Assembly: GCA_025345505.1 (NCBI GenBank)
Contig: JANVCC010000261.1
Coordinates: forward strand, 3,420,929 to 3,484,928
DNA: 64,000 nt
Direction of reading: 5' to 3'
Source of the DNA: Todiramphus chloris collaris
Lineage: Eukaryota; Chordata; Aves; Coraciiformes; Alcedinidae
In this document: positions 38,584 through 51,994 of the stretch, in pieces
Layout of the letters: the number at the start of each line of letters is the position of its first letter
How positions within the stretch are numbered: the first letter of the stretch is position 1
Program-made: the position numbers and the translations under genes
The notes under the pieces: generated by a model
The model's database searches: none
What the model was told of the DNA's origin: nothing
What the model saw: the letters and a program-made list of their open reading frames with translations, nothing else

Positions 38584-38970
38584 GAAGGCAGGCTGAGAAT
38601 GTGGGGTGGTTCTACAGGAGAGAAGGAGACCTGATTACAGCCTTCCAGTACAAAAGGGGGCTGTAAGAAAGAGGGGGAGGGTCTTCTTGTCAGGGAGTGT
38701 AGTGATAGGGTGAGGGGTAACAGTTTTAAACCGAAAGAGGATAGATTTAGACTAGATAAACGGAAGAAATTCTTTACTGTGAGAGTGGTGAGACAGTGGA
38801 ACAGGTTGTCCAGAGAAGGTGTGGATTCCCCATCCCTGGAAGTGTTCAAGGCTAGGCTGGATAGGGCTTTGAGAAGCCAGCTCTAGTGGGAGGTGTCCCT
38901 GCCCATGGCTCAGGGGTTGGAACTATATTGTCTTTAAGGTCCTTTCCAACCCAAACCATTCCATGGTACT
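38584..38970 (+). mobile_element. CR1 LINE 3' fragment, sense
   Basis: This is the 3' portion of a CR1 element on the plus strand. It carries ACAGCCTTCCAGTACAAAAG, AGTGTAGTGATAGGGTGAGG, GAAAGAGGATAGATTTAGAC, CGGAAGAAATTCTTTACTGT, AGTGGAACAGGTTGTCCAGA and CCATCCCTGGAAGTGTTCAA. It then has GGCTAGGCTGGATAGGGCTT and GGTCCTTTCCAACCCAAACC, and ends in a degraded CATTCCATGG in place of the usual terminal octamers. It differs in subfamily from the CR1 at 4742: here the terminal part reads GTCCTTTCCAACCC rather than GTCTCTTCCAATC. It is 5'-truncated. The 89-codon minus-strand frame at 38580-38849 is chance. Confidence 0.88.
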
Positions 38971-41900
38971 GAAACTTGATACTATGTTAATGTTTTCATA
39001 AAGGTGATACAATTACATGATCCAGTTGCAATTTTACACTTCTCATTTTTTATTTTTGTTCTACATGAGTACTGAAAACTTGAAGTTAACTTTTAAAAAA
39101 AAAAATACTAGAGAGTTAAAGAAAATCATTCCTAGAGCTCAGAGAATGTTTAATTTTACAAATGGTTCTTTGCAATACACAACCTGAGGAAGTGCAAGAG
39201 CATGAATTTTTATTGCTGCTACTTATGAATAGGAAAAAAATACTGAAGATCTGGATTTTTACCTGGCTTCAGGTATTTATAGGACACTTTTCCTAGGAGT
39301 AATCTCTATATAATCCCCAGTACATCTATTATGGAAAAACATGGAGCATATCAAATGATTATTTCCCTTCTTTGTTCATTCTTGAACTGTCCATTGTGTC
39401 CCAGGGTACACAATTCAATCAGTAGAAGAGCAATCCCTACACAATACCTGTAAATGTAAAACTACAGTCACAAACTGCTAATGAGGAAACTGCATCCAGC
39501 ATGCTGGAGCTGTCACGCAGTGGTCAAGCTCCCCTGGTTGCAGACAGACAGAAGGTCTAATTTCTATTCTTCAGGCATTCAAACTTCTACTGACTTTAGC
39601 GAGAGCTTTGCATGTGTAAAGAATGCAAAAGAGCTGCAGGAAGCCCAAATTAAACTACAGTGCAATCTCTTTACTACTGCTCTGGCAACATTACTGAGAA
39701 ATATCAACATTGTGCCTTAGAATGGAGGACAGAGCATAACAGCAGATGGAAATAATGTAAATGGATGAATGTATTCAAAGAGCTGAGATTGGAAGTCATC
39801 CTGATTATCACTCTTTAAAAAAGAGCAATTGACTTCTGTGACATTACAAAATGTCATACAAGCAGCTGTGCTGAGAGCTGTGTAGGAAAAAGGTTGTGTT
39901 TGAGATACTACTTGGTTCACATAAACGTCTTCCTCTGCAGCACTGAAATCATCTAAAAATGCTTATGTATTTTTAATGAAAAAGAAGAAAGCTTACAGCC
40001 TCTGCATATAGACAGGTTCATATAAATGCCTATCTTTATATATATTCTTAATAAAATCCTGGTCACCAATGTAGATTCACAGAAATCCTGTTGTAGTGCT
40101 GTGCATCTGATTTCATGACCTTGTTTACAAATGTCCTTTAGTATAATAAGCAGTTGCCTATTTTTACTGGATTTTTCTTCAGCCTTTCTAGGCATAGTAT
40201 ATAATTGAAAAATCAGAGAATAATTACTTAACAAAAAAAAATGCTTCTAACTGAAGTCATAAGCTGGGATCAGTAAAGCTTATTGTACAGCAGCCTTGCA
40301 ATAATAAATTATTAAAAGATGTTTAGTCAGAGGTACTAATGAGATCATTAATGGGGAAGGATCGGTGTTGTAGCATATTGTGAACTACTAGGTCACATCT
40401 AGTCAAATGAGTAGATTTGTCTTGTCAGGAAAACTAAGCATTTTAACTAGCATGATACCTTTCCTATTTAAAAAAAAAAGTCAAATTAAATATATATGTA
40501 TTTACTTGTAACTAAACCAAATATATGAATTAATTTCATTTCTTTCACAATGAACTCCCTTGACAAATAGGAAAAAAAATCATATTCATTTCTAATTTGC
40601 AAAGATACAATTATCAATGTTTAAATATTTTTGAACATTGCATATGTAAATAGTACAACTTTCAGCTTTGTACATTAAATTAACTGGTTATCAAGATAAA
40701 GTGTCTCTAGACTTGTGGGAACTAGAATAGTATAGGCAGGGGATATTTTCCTTTGAAACTATTTAATTCTCATGGAAAACATTAAATTGTAATTAAAAAA
40801 AAAAAAAGTAGAAGAACATTCATGTTATTTTCCTCTCCACTAGTGTATAGGACAAATGTAGAGTGGGTTTTGCAGCAATACATTGGGAATGTGGAAACCT
40901 GAGGGGAGAACACAGAGAAGCTGACAAATGTGTGAGCTATTAACAAACAAACACTTGACCATCACAAAACTTTATGAAACTGCTTTAAAAAAGCCCTGTA
41001 TTCAACATCTAGTGTCAAGTGAACCCTGACTTGTGTGTTTCCCACTTTAATTTCTGAAATGAAGCAAAAGGAAAATTCTATGTAGTCTTCCAAGTGTAAA
41101 TGCAACCCTTAAATATATTCAGCCATCTGGAGCATTTTATTTTTGTCGTCTTCTGGATGCATTTCTTTTATGCTGCAGGCTTTATCAGTGTAGGAAACAC
41201 TGAAACTTGTGGAGGTGTAGTTTAGCTTTCATTACTGCACTCATAATCTGGCTTGTTTTTCATCAACATTACTTGCCACACAGACTTCCTTTTTGTGTTC
41301 TTTTGCTGCCCAATGTCAACGTTATCCAAGGTGCACAAATATGCCAGTTTTAGTCTGAATTATCAATAAAGCTCTTAAAACCTTGTTATCACTTACCAAC
41401 ACAAATAACTCATCATATCCACACAGTTAAATAAGGATGTATTTCCCATCATCACAATTTATTCACCCCTGATATTGGAAGGAACTTTTCTGTGTACAAT
41501 TTTTTACCGAATTATTTCTTGCTTTTATAACATGAGATGAACAAATGTTCTCTGAGATGCCAGGAAAAGTGGTTGATGCACAGACTGTTTGTGTTTTCAA
41601 AATCATGGCATGTAAATACTGATATTATTAGATCCTTTACATTTTTGCAAATACATATTTGCATTTCTAAACAAACCTCTTCATTCTTTCATGTGTGCCA
41701 GTAGAATATTTGACATTGAGCCAACAGAGAAGTATTAAAAGATTAGCATCTAACATGTCAAGGTCTTCTACCTTTCCTACTGCATTTGAGCCAATGACAC
41801 TTCATTTCTAATACTTAGTAGAATGTATGTTTTGCAAAAAAACCCCACACAGAGAAATTGGCAGTGAAATTCATGGAATCAGCCTCTAAGATGCAGTTAA

Positions 41901-42933
41901 CTGATTAGATGGACCACCTTGAAAAGATGATAAATTGCTGCTTGTCAGTTATTGAGCTAGAAAATACAGATAGGAAACCTGTACTCCTCCACTGAGCACA
42001 CACAATTGAATGGAAAGCCTTCTTTCAAACCTTTTCCTGTGAGCACATTTTGTCCTTTTAAATCTGCTTCAGAAGTTAGAAGATATTTTGTAACCTAAAT
42101 GAAGCTTTTTGGTTTTTTTTTCTAATGAGACAGATGTAATCTCTTACTGGAAGAATGAAGGTAAATTCTAATAAAAGAATACTAGTGAATTACGAAGTTA
42201 ACCACCACATGACTGGAAGAAAATATTTTTCATTATAAAATGAAGATTTAAAAGGTAACAGATTATTTAATTGTTATTAATATACTAAAAATAAATTCAT
42301 TGCAAATAGAGGTAAAAAGTAAGGGGCTTTGGCAATGTCATCTATCATAAGGCTCAAACTTCAAGGATTCACAGAGATGGAAGATTAATTTTAGGACTTT
42401 TTGTTTAAAAAAAATTCTTTTCATGGCAAGTTCAAAGGATTACTTCAATTACCTCCAGTTTCAAGATGGACAATCAGTGTTTTCCCTATTTTACCTATGC
42501 ACAGACATGTTGTTTCTCTATAGTATTGACATTGAATCTGAAGAAATGGAAAGAACCCCAAAGACTAGTTCAGTAATAACACTGTTCTCCAAAGTTACAT
42601 GTTTCCTGAAGGAGTACTTTGGCTTAAATTCCTTTAACAACACAACTGGTTCAGTGTAATACTTGCTCACTACAATACTTTCTAAAGCTTAGTGTAATTA
42701 ATTCCAACCTATAGGTCCATGCACAATAATTTTAAGGACAGGAATTTGATCTCTACAAATTGAAATAGATTTTCCCCTGTAATAATTATGACATGAGTTC
42801 AACCGAATGTAATTAAGAAGCTATTATTTAGGATTAGTATACTAATAACATATTCAGAGTATCCAGTACAATTCCTGTTCAGTCTTACATTTTCTTGTAT
42901 AGAAATATCTCTCTATATAAAGTAAACTATATC

Positions 42934-42954
42934 TTCCCTCCCTCCCTCCCTTTC
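42934..42954. repeat. (TCCC)n microsatellite
   Basis: There are about four to five tandem TCCC units in a pyrimidine stretch. Confidence 0.85.
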
Positions 42955-43711
42955 TTATTTTTGTGGGGAAAAGTTGCTATTTAAGAAAAAAACATGGGCA
43001 TTGATTATAAAAGCTCTCCATTTTCTGAAATGCAGAAGACAACCATAAAAATATTCCATCTGTGTTCTTGCTGCCTTTTCTGACGATCTAGACCTGAGTC
43101 AGTGGTAAATTATTTTCTTTCGTTCTTTTCTTTTGAGTCCTACTCAAAATGAAAATTCTTGGTACAGAGGTTATTTACTATGAGATGTATTCAGTAGATT
43201 ATAATTTTTGTTTTCATTTCTGTATATATGTTTTTTAATGTTCATGTTACCAACTTCCTGTGTTTACACTGTGTGAATTGCTTCATTTGCCCTTTGGCAA
43301 AGTCAAATTTAGTTTTGAATTTGAAAATAATGTCAAATAACTGAAATAACATTTTCCCATTGTTTACAAGCTACCTCAGATACACAGAGTGAAAAAATAA
43401 GGAGTTTGTGTCTTCCTGGAAAAAAGTACATATAATTCTATGTGTGCATATGCATATACACCTATGTATGCCTCTAGGTCTCTAATTCTCTACAGATAGA
43501 GAGGTAAACCTGTGTCTATACATACAGCCTGTATCTAAGCATAAAGCCATATGAATACGTTTCCCCTAGAGCAGATACATCATTCACAGTTCAACTGACC
43601 TAGTTTTCCTCTTTCAGTAGAGATGAGCTGCTTTACAATTAGTGCTAAGGAAAAGATTATTCAGAGTATGAAGTGGTAAAGTAGGCATCTAACATGTTCT
43701 TTAAGTTCACC

Positions 43712-43727
43712 AAAAAAAAAAAAAAAA
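43712..43727. repeat. Poly(A) tract, 16 bases
   Basis: This is an uninterrupted A run with no recognised retroposed body beside it. Confidence 0.85.
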
Positions 43728-44744
43728 GCAGTAGGGTAAATTATTTCTGTACTGAACTCCACTTGGGGTGACTTTCAGCAGTGCTTTCAATCACTTTTTT
43801 TTATGAGCCCAGAACATGTCCTACTTTCTATTGTTTACATAGGGTAATAGTATTTCCAGCAAAAATGGGATTGTGCTTGTGTACAGGACTAATTTTACTC
43901 TGATATAAATTAGCACAAATCTATCACCGTTTAATATTAGTGTTTCCTGTCTCGGTGTAGTGCTGTCAAATAGCAGATGGGGAAAATTAATTATTAAACT
44001 GAGCAATAAATAAAAACTGTAATTTTTTATTAGTAATCGAATTAACAGAAATCCTGCCGTATGACCATTTGGATACCTGAGGGGAAAGAAGAATTTTCAA
44101 TTAATATCATATTCCCTTGACATAACAATTTTGAAGAAAAAGCGGAGGAGTGTTCTTCTAATTAATCACATACAGCAAAATTGAATTATAAATAAGCTAA
44201 TTACTTTTCTGTTAATTTCTGCCTTGTCCACAGTGGAGAGTCTTTCACACATGCTTCTGCTCGTGTTCCATTATGAAGAGTTCTAGTCAATAAAACCCTG
44301 TTGTTTCTTGCAAGTGCCAAAAAATCTGTTCTCAGCTGTGACTGAGTAGCATAATCTTCTGAAATATAAGACTTTTGTTTTGTTTTCAGTCACAGAATAC
44401 ACCTTTGGCTTTCTTCAACACATAACTTTGGCTCTGATGCAGAAGAAACTTGGCTGCAGAAGGTGCAACCAAAGGTGCAAAACAGAAAATGAGATGCTTG
44501 AAGCCAGACATATGCTTCAATGCCAGCTGTGAACACTGCATCTATAGAGTTAAGAATGCTGTCCTGCCACATTCGTTGGTTCTGATATTTGCAACCACAT
44601 GCAATTTGATGATTTAAATGCTGGCATATGTGATAGTACTGGCCAACCAGCATATGAGGATTTATGTTTTGTTTTCAGGTTGTCAGTTACAATGCAGAAA
44701 CATAAAGGTAACAGTACCATATAAAATATCTTTTATTTACAGTC

Positions 44745-44793
44745 AAAGAAAGCATAATTTGAGAAAGAAAGCATAATTTGAGAAAGAAAGCAC
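44745..44793. repeat. 19-bp tandem repeat, about 2.5 copies
   Basis: The unit GCATAATTTGAGAAAGAAA occurs twice exactly (44752-44770 and 44771-44789). It is preceded by a partial copy (AAAGAAA) and followed by the start of another (GCA). The copies are identical, so the duplication is probably recent. No function is assigned. Confidence 0.9.
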
Positions 44794-47700
44794 TAGCTCT
44801 GTATATCATGACATTATCATTAGAGCAGAACAGACTTCTCTCCTCCCATTAGGTTGCTATTGGGTGAAATGGAAGCACGTACTAATTTTTCTAAACGGCA
44901 AAACACATTTATTTCATGTTTGATATGAAGAATATAAAATGTAATTAAAACCACAAAAAAATAGGGAAAGCTATTATGGTATTTATCAATGATCTTTCAC
45001 CCTTATTTAGATATATCCTAAATTTATAGATGTATGCGTACAAAGTTTTGAAAATGGAACTTTGAAGGTGAAAAAGTGATGTTTCTATAAAGATAATCAG
45101 GGACCTGCTATACATGTGTCCAATCTACTATCATTTGATTATTCATTTAGTAAAAATAAACTTATAAAAATAGAGAATGAGGGAAAGGATCATTGAAATT
45201 TAGCCATGAAACAAAAGGAGTTTATTTTTTTAATTGAACTTGTTTAGAGGCTTTTTCTTTGCTTTGTTTGGTATTTTGGAGTGTTTTTCTCTGAAATTAA
45301 GTACAGATTTTCACCATTTACATGCCTTTTTAATTCACAAAATGAAACACTTTCCTCACAGCATGGAAGTGAGGAAAAGATCAAATGCTAAATTCTTCCT
45401 GCTGTGAGACATTCTTGAAGGCTGAATTTCAACCTTCTGATCAGCTTCATGCAGGCATATGTGAAGGATTTAAGAGGGGTGGTTTGAGTGACAGCCTCTG
45501 AAACAAACACTTGAAAATATGTGGGCTGGAGAAGTTAGTTATTTTAAATTTTGCGCTCTAAATAAGCTTGTCTTTTATTGACTTTGAATGTAACCACAAA
45601 CAATAATGGTCTTACAAACACTCTAGATGCTTGACTAGCCATAAGCAAGGTTTAATTTTACTGTATTTGAGGAGCAGAAAGAATAAAATGGCTTTCAAAG
45701 AGAGGCTTCTCAGGAAAATATCTTTTTATTAGGGAGTTGACAGAGGAAGTAGAATTTAGCAAGGAGCATTATCTAAATTACTTTCAGCAGTTATTTGTAC
45801 TGCAGTGTTTACTACTTTGCTTAGTGACTGCAATTGATTGAGACTTAATTACGTTGATAAAATAATTACAGCAATGACCCCAATCACAAGTACCTTGTGC
45901 ATAGTTCTCACTCTCCTGTTCAGCATAGGCTGAAAATCAACTCCACTGCAGTTTAGCACTTCTTAAAGGTCTGTTGGAATTGCTAAGAAGATCACACTGA
46001 GAAAACGCCTACAGATTACTAGTGAGATAAGATTGTAGGGTAGTAACTCTTAATAATGGATAACTGATCTCAACTCTTGTCTTCAAATGCATATTTGAAA
46101 TGAATGGTGCACAGAAAGCCTTCATAAGCATTAAAAAAAAAAAAGGTAAACAGACATAAATTTAAAAATCTGATTTGATGTTCAAAAGCACTTTTCTTCT
46201 GTTTTCTATTTTTATTCACATTTCCTAGCTATAAGCCTAAAAAGAATCAGACAAGCAGTAACTTAATCATACCTGCAGAAATTTGACAAGGAACATGAAT
46301 TGAGTGCATTAGGCTGTTTATTTTCTGGAGTTTTTTTGTCCTTCCTCAGTCTGAATAAGATCAAAAAAAATAAACTTTGTAACACATTTCAGTCCCAGGG
46401 AGAAGAAAAGAGAGTCCTTGATCGTAACAATAACTTTTTGCTTTATTTAATGAAAGCAACGACAAAAAGAAAGATGCTGGAAATGTTTGATGTCTTTCTA
46501 ACAGCCTTGTTTTTCATTGCCTAATATAGAAAATACCATGATCTATCTGAAATGATCATCAGCTGAATACCAGAGGCTGACTCTCTGAATTACTGGTAGA
46601 TCTTCTGTATCTTCAATGGAGATACAGTAAATAAAAATACATGGTCTCTGCATAGACCTAGAAGTCATGCAGACCACTACAAAGAAAGAAGTCGTTTGAT
46701 TTCTTACTACTTTTAGAGCAATATCACTGCTGAAATGTGCTTTTAATGGATCTCAGATTCTGGCATCAGTGCTACACGGTCTCCTCAAAACAGCTTTGCC
46801 ATCAGGCAGTCCATAATTGACTGCCATTGACGAGAGTGGGAGCTGTAGGGCTCACAAGAGAAGGGAGGAACAACAGATGGACCAAGACTGGAGGCGGCCA
46901 ACAGGCAGTCACATAATGAACAGCTCTCTTGTCAGGCCATGCCCCAGTTTTTTGGCTGTTGGGTTGTAATATTCATTTCTTCTATCCTCATGAGCTACAC
47001 AACTGTTTTGACCAATATTTACTATATGCCTCGTGGGCAAGCTGCCTGACTACCTGCAGAAATAAAGCATTCATGAGGAAAAGCTTCTGTTAATGTTGTG
47101 TTCCCAGGCAAAAGCTGGACTTATGATACAAACTCCTAAATAACTCTTTTAATTACACTCATTCCTTCTATGCCAGAGAGGATGAACCATGGTGACTTGT
47201 TCAGCGTCCCTAGTCCCTGACAATTTGTTACGCTGACTGCAGCTAACACTAGAAACCACATTGCACAAGCTTTGGTGAGCCACTGGCAATGGTGATGTTT
47301 GGTACTTAGAGAGTAGAGATTTCCACAAGGTTCACTGCCTTGGAAAATGAAGGTGGTGCCTTAAATCACATCAGGGCAACTTGTACTAGAGCAAGAGCTA
47401 TACACTAAAGTGACGATACAAGAAAAGCAGCCACAGGGGCAATATTTTCTTCTGCAATATCAAAGACAATTTTATTTGGTCCCAGTGGCACACAAAGGTC
47501 TTAGCCAGTTACTGTACATTGGTTAATCAAGTACTGTAGCGCACTGGATCACAACATCTAATGTGAAATGTCAGCCTGTGTGTTTCAAAGACACAGTCAC
47601 TGACCTACTGCTGATTATTTCATATAATAATATAACTCTTAATAATGGTTAATAGCAAAAAAACATGCTACTTGCCAGAGCTGCTTACTCTATATCTCTA

Positions 47701-49559
47701 CCATTTACAGAGGTATCTGCAAATTTATTCTCAGGTTCCATTGCTGTAACTGTACAGAAATTTCTGCTGACATAGTTACCTCTTCATTAGTGTTATAGTC
47801 AGTTTAGTATCTGAACAGCAATTTTTCTGTAAGTGTAAACAGAAGAATTATTCAAAGTGTCAATGTTTCCTGTGTAAAATGATAATACTAAAAGTTTTCT
47901 ATTCCTTCACAACTTGTCTGTGTTCATAGCTAAAATGTTTAAGACTTTAAAAGCAACAGGGAAAATGTTGTTTTGCATGCCATTAGAGCTGTATTATTTC
48001 AGTAGTTATAGATTTACTTTATTGACAATCATTTTACAACCAGTAAACTGCAGTCTGTACAGACTGACATTCTCTGTCAACAGAAAATAAATTTGAAGTT
48101 AGTACTAATGTAAGCAAAAGATGCATAGTAGTCAAAACAGTATAACAAGGTAGAATGTCCATTAACGTGCCCCAGCTTCCCACAGAAAATGATCTCCTGC
48201 TGTATTTACTCAGTGAATGTGGCTGCTACATAGATCCATGCTGATGTTCACAGCTTTTATAAGAAAACAAAGTTTAAAAAAAAAAAAAACCTGTGAAATA
48301 TTGTGGGGTTTTTTATTATTATTTTTTTAATCTCAGACTTGAACTAAGTATGATAACTATAGGCTACCTTGTTAACCTTCAGTGTCATAGCTGCCGCAGC
48401 AGTAGTAATAAGCTGTTTCACTTTCGGATTAAACTACCCTGATCAACTGAGAGTGCTGTTTCTCAACTACTCCAGCAAGTGGTGGTGATTTCATAGTAGC
48501 ATACAAAGCAGTAGAGTTTTGTCTTGTGTGAGCAAACTGCTTGGGCAATATGCACTTGTAAAACGTGAATGTAAAATTAATCTTCACCTGTTTTCAAAGG
48601 ACAGTTTCACATTAAACCAGTAGTTTCTTTTGCACCATTGTCTGTTCAGGGTAAATCAGGTATAGTCTGATTTATAGAATGTTCCTTTCCTCCAAGAGTT
48701 TGTAGCATATTAGTTCTACTCAGACTTAAATCAATCCCTGTATAAGTGCCTATCATAATAATGAGAAGAGGTCTTACGAAAATCAGACTAATAGAGTATA
48801 AAAGCTATTGATTTTCTGTTTCAATTGCAAAGACCAATCTAAATAATTTTAAACCATACATTTTTAGTTACACAAACTATTTAGACAACTTTGTAATATC
48901 ACTGGAGTAATAAATATGTACAACCTGAGTGAAATATTCTTTTTTCAATCATACTGTTCATGTTAAGTTGTCTATGGGCTTCATAATAGTTGCAAAACAT
49001 TTTGTAGAAGCCTAACTTCAGACCAGGCTGATAGATCCCCACAGTATAAACTGTACTGCACTCCTTGACCTTACAGACTCAGGCTGTACTTATAGCAGAC
49101 CATTGGTGACCTATTCTTCTTGTGATTTATATCCCTATTCACATTTTATGCTTTCATAGGTTAAATTATGTATTGTTTTATCCATGATTTGCTTAATCCT
49201 TTTTATCCTCGCTTTCCTCATTGCTCTAGGTAACTTTGAATCGATCAGTAGAGTAGTGTTACCAACATAATTTTCTCAATAAAGCGTTAAATTTATTCTT
49301 CAGCCTTCATTTTCAATTATGCATTCATAAAATAAGAGAAAAGGTGTCACAGCATGCCCTCTATATAGATGCCCAAATGAACCCTCAAGAAATCAGTCAA
49401 CTGTTACTTGCATAAGCATCCATCCGTTAGCTACTAATGCTTGAATTCCTTGCTTGAATCAGTTTGCAAATAGGTGGCCAATGAGGGATGCTCACTTTTG
49501 AATAAAAGCCACTCTAAGGAAAGGAAGTTTTAAGCCGAGGCAGCTGCATTAAAGTGAAG

Positions 49560-49574
49560 CCACCAGATGGCAGC
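49560..49574 (+). promoter_or_regulatory. CTCF-like binding site
   Basis: CCACCAGATGGCAGC matches every position of the degenerate vertebrate CTCF core consensus CCASYAGRKGGCRS on the plus strand. CTCF is an eleven-zinc-finger architectural protein whose oriented sites anchor chromatin loops. The immediate surroundings (49500-49620) are less AT-biased than the average for the region and contain no repeat that I recognise. Real occupancy depends on flanking sequence and methylation, which cannot be seen. A chance match in 64 kb is possible. Confidence 0.45.
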
Positions 49575-50837
49575 AGGGCTGGCAGATCTGACTTGAGAAA
49601 GCAAAGAGATGCACTCCAGAGGAAGGTACCTGCTTAGTGCAGTGCTCTTCATCTTTATGCACCAGTAGAACGTATTAGTTGCTTGTAGCTTTTTGCCTGG
49701 GTTTATTGCTTCATGACAGGAGAAGGAAATCTTAATGCTTCTGCTTTTTATTCCAAAGCATGCCATGTGAGCTTAGTCTTTCCTAAAGCACCAATCCTTT
49801 GAGATTTTTTTTTTCCCTCTTGTATTCTTTTTGCTCTCTGAGACAGAAGGATTATAATCCTCTTAATAATATCTTCTTCTGAATTTGGGAAGGGAGGGGG
49901 GTGTCATCGTTTAAAAATAATAAACGAGTCAGAATCAATCCTGTGTTATTTTCTTCTGGAATTTATTCTTGTAAGGAAAGAGCTCACAGAGCATCATCTT
50001 TTTTTTTGGTTAGTTGGCTTTGTTTTTTTTTCAAATGTGTACTGAATTTAGTCATAAATAAAGCAGGTTTTGTGTTTGAGCTCAAAGAACTGCCATAACC
50101 TCAACTTGGTTGTCAATAGTCAAAAAGATGTAAGGAATTACAAAATGCTAAAGGAAGGTCTTCATACCTCTTCTTAGCCCTAGTTCTGTGTGTGTCTTGG
50201 TGTGTTTCCCCAGTGTTCACCAGGACCTTCAATAACCTCGCTGTCTTGGCCTTGACAGAGTTCTTTATAGAAATCAACAGTTGTGGTTGATCTCTAACTT
50301 TATACAGTACCTCTGTGAACAGCCTTCAGGAATTACCCAGACTGTGTTTCTTCACAGGCTGTGGCCAGACAATAACAATCTGTTGACTACTCCTGCTTTA
50401 ATGACTTACTGCTCATAACAGTAACCATCCAAATGGGTATGTGGCTTTTACTAATGTGTTGCCTTTGCAAAACGCAGATGTGATATACGACACGTATTTG
50501 CCATAGTCCAGAGAAGTACATTTAGTCCTCTGCAAGTACAGGTAATCTTTAGAGATACTCTTGATGGCTTAGCATGTGCACACCCATTATTTGGTTTGGA
50601 CTGATGAAAGACACCTTTTTTTATTTTCTTGTTAGACATATGTAAATAACTTCTTTTTCTCCCTTAGTTGTTTTTCTAGGCTTTGGTAGAAGTCTTACCT
50701 GCTGTTTAAAAGGAGACTGTCATTGCCACTGAACAGAAAGAGGAAAGCTAGATTTTTTTTTTTTTTCCCTCTCTTCTCTTTGACAATGTCATCCTTTGGT
50801 ATTGTGGTTTCTGGTGATAGCTTCTCCTCCTCTCTAC

Positions 50838-50859
50838 AAAAAAAAAAATATATATATAT
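50838..50859. repeat. A run followed by (TA)n
   Basis: Eleven A are followed by about five TA units. It is a simple low-complexity tract. Confidence 0.85.
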
Positions 50860-51994
50860 CCTAAATACTGTTACTACATTTGTAATGGTCTCCAGTGAAA
50901 TCTTAGGCTAAACAACTCAAATAATTCAAACACCAGTCAAACTGTGAGAAGTACCCCTATCTCCAAGGAGCCTGTGTGCTGTTTCAGAAGTGACAACCTC
51001 AGGGATGTGCATTCCAGTTTTCAGCACTTACCTCCCTTTAATTTTTTCCATTATTTGGTTTTACTTGCATGATACAGCCTGTGGTGACTGACTTGAGCAC
51101 AACTAATTGTCCTAAGACCCAGAGAATGATATAAGCCTTTCTCAGATCAGAGAGAGAGGGATCTACCAAAACGTGCTTTCACGCAAAAGTGGACAATAAC
51201 TGGTCGATGTCACATTCTGACTCAGTTCAGCTGGAAGTATATGAAACTCTTTAACTTCAAAAGCTTACTATGTTCACTACCACTGCATAATAGGTTTAGT
51301 AAAAAGACCTTATCTTTCTGTCTCTGGTATCTACAGTGAGCTAATGGCCCCATGCAGAACAATTTCCGTTGCACCCCTTGCCCTGGCAAGAAGTACTAGA
51401 AGTTAGTGGAATACTGTCTCCAAAGTGAGAGCATTTAACTCGTAACTCAAACAGCCTCCCTCTGCAAAATATGAGGTGTTCTTTTTATATATGTGAAAAG
51501 ACATTTACTGACAGCTCTCTTTTTTTAATCCCCTCATTCAGTAGTGCTACTCACTATATTAAATCCTGCAGTGGAGAAACTGTCCACTTATTTTTGATGT
51601 CTTTTTTTTTGCATTTAATGAGGATGGCTGCTAGATGTCATGCTTTCTTATTTGATATGATGACACTTACTGATAGGTTTCAACTGAAGTGCATATCCTA
51701 CCGAGTAGAAGGACCCAGTTACAACACATTATTTGTCTCTCATGGTTCAGTGTTGCTATTTAAATAAAACTGACCTATGTGTTAATGGAGCTATAACCTC
51801 TACTTCAGAGTAAACTGGCTCAATCAAACATCTAGATGGAAAAAGAGAATACACTATGCAGCACAAAAGGTGAAATAGTACCGTGGAAGGTAATACTTTA
51901 GCAAAATGTATAGAGCTTGGCAGCACATCAAAGTACTTGCTGGAATCACAGTTTGAAATTGAGCTGGAGTTTTTCAGGACAGTGTAAGTACATA

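Larger units (their letters stand above)
38971..51994. other. Unique AT-rich DNA, about 13 kb
   Basis: This is the longest stretch without a recognised interspersed repeat. Contents noted: a (TCCC)n tract at 42934-42954, an A run at 43712-43727, a 19-bp tandem duplication at 44752-44789, an A run near 48272-48284, a CTCF-like site at 49560-49574, and an A run plus (TA)n tract at 50838-50859. The TAAT-rich stretch 43960-44230 is a possible conserved element. A moderately GC-richer stretch at about 46770-47070 is unassigned. No frame above 98 codons occurs and none is recognised. Confidence 0.45.
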
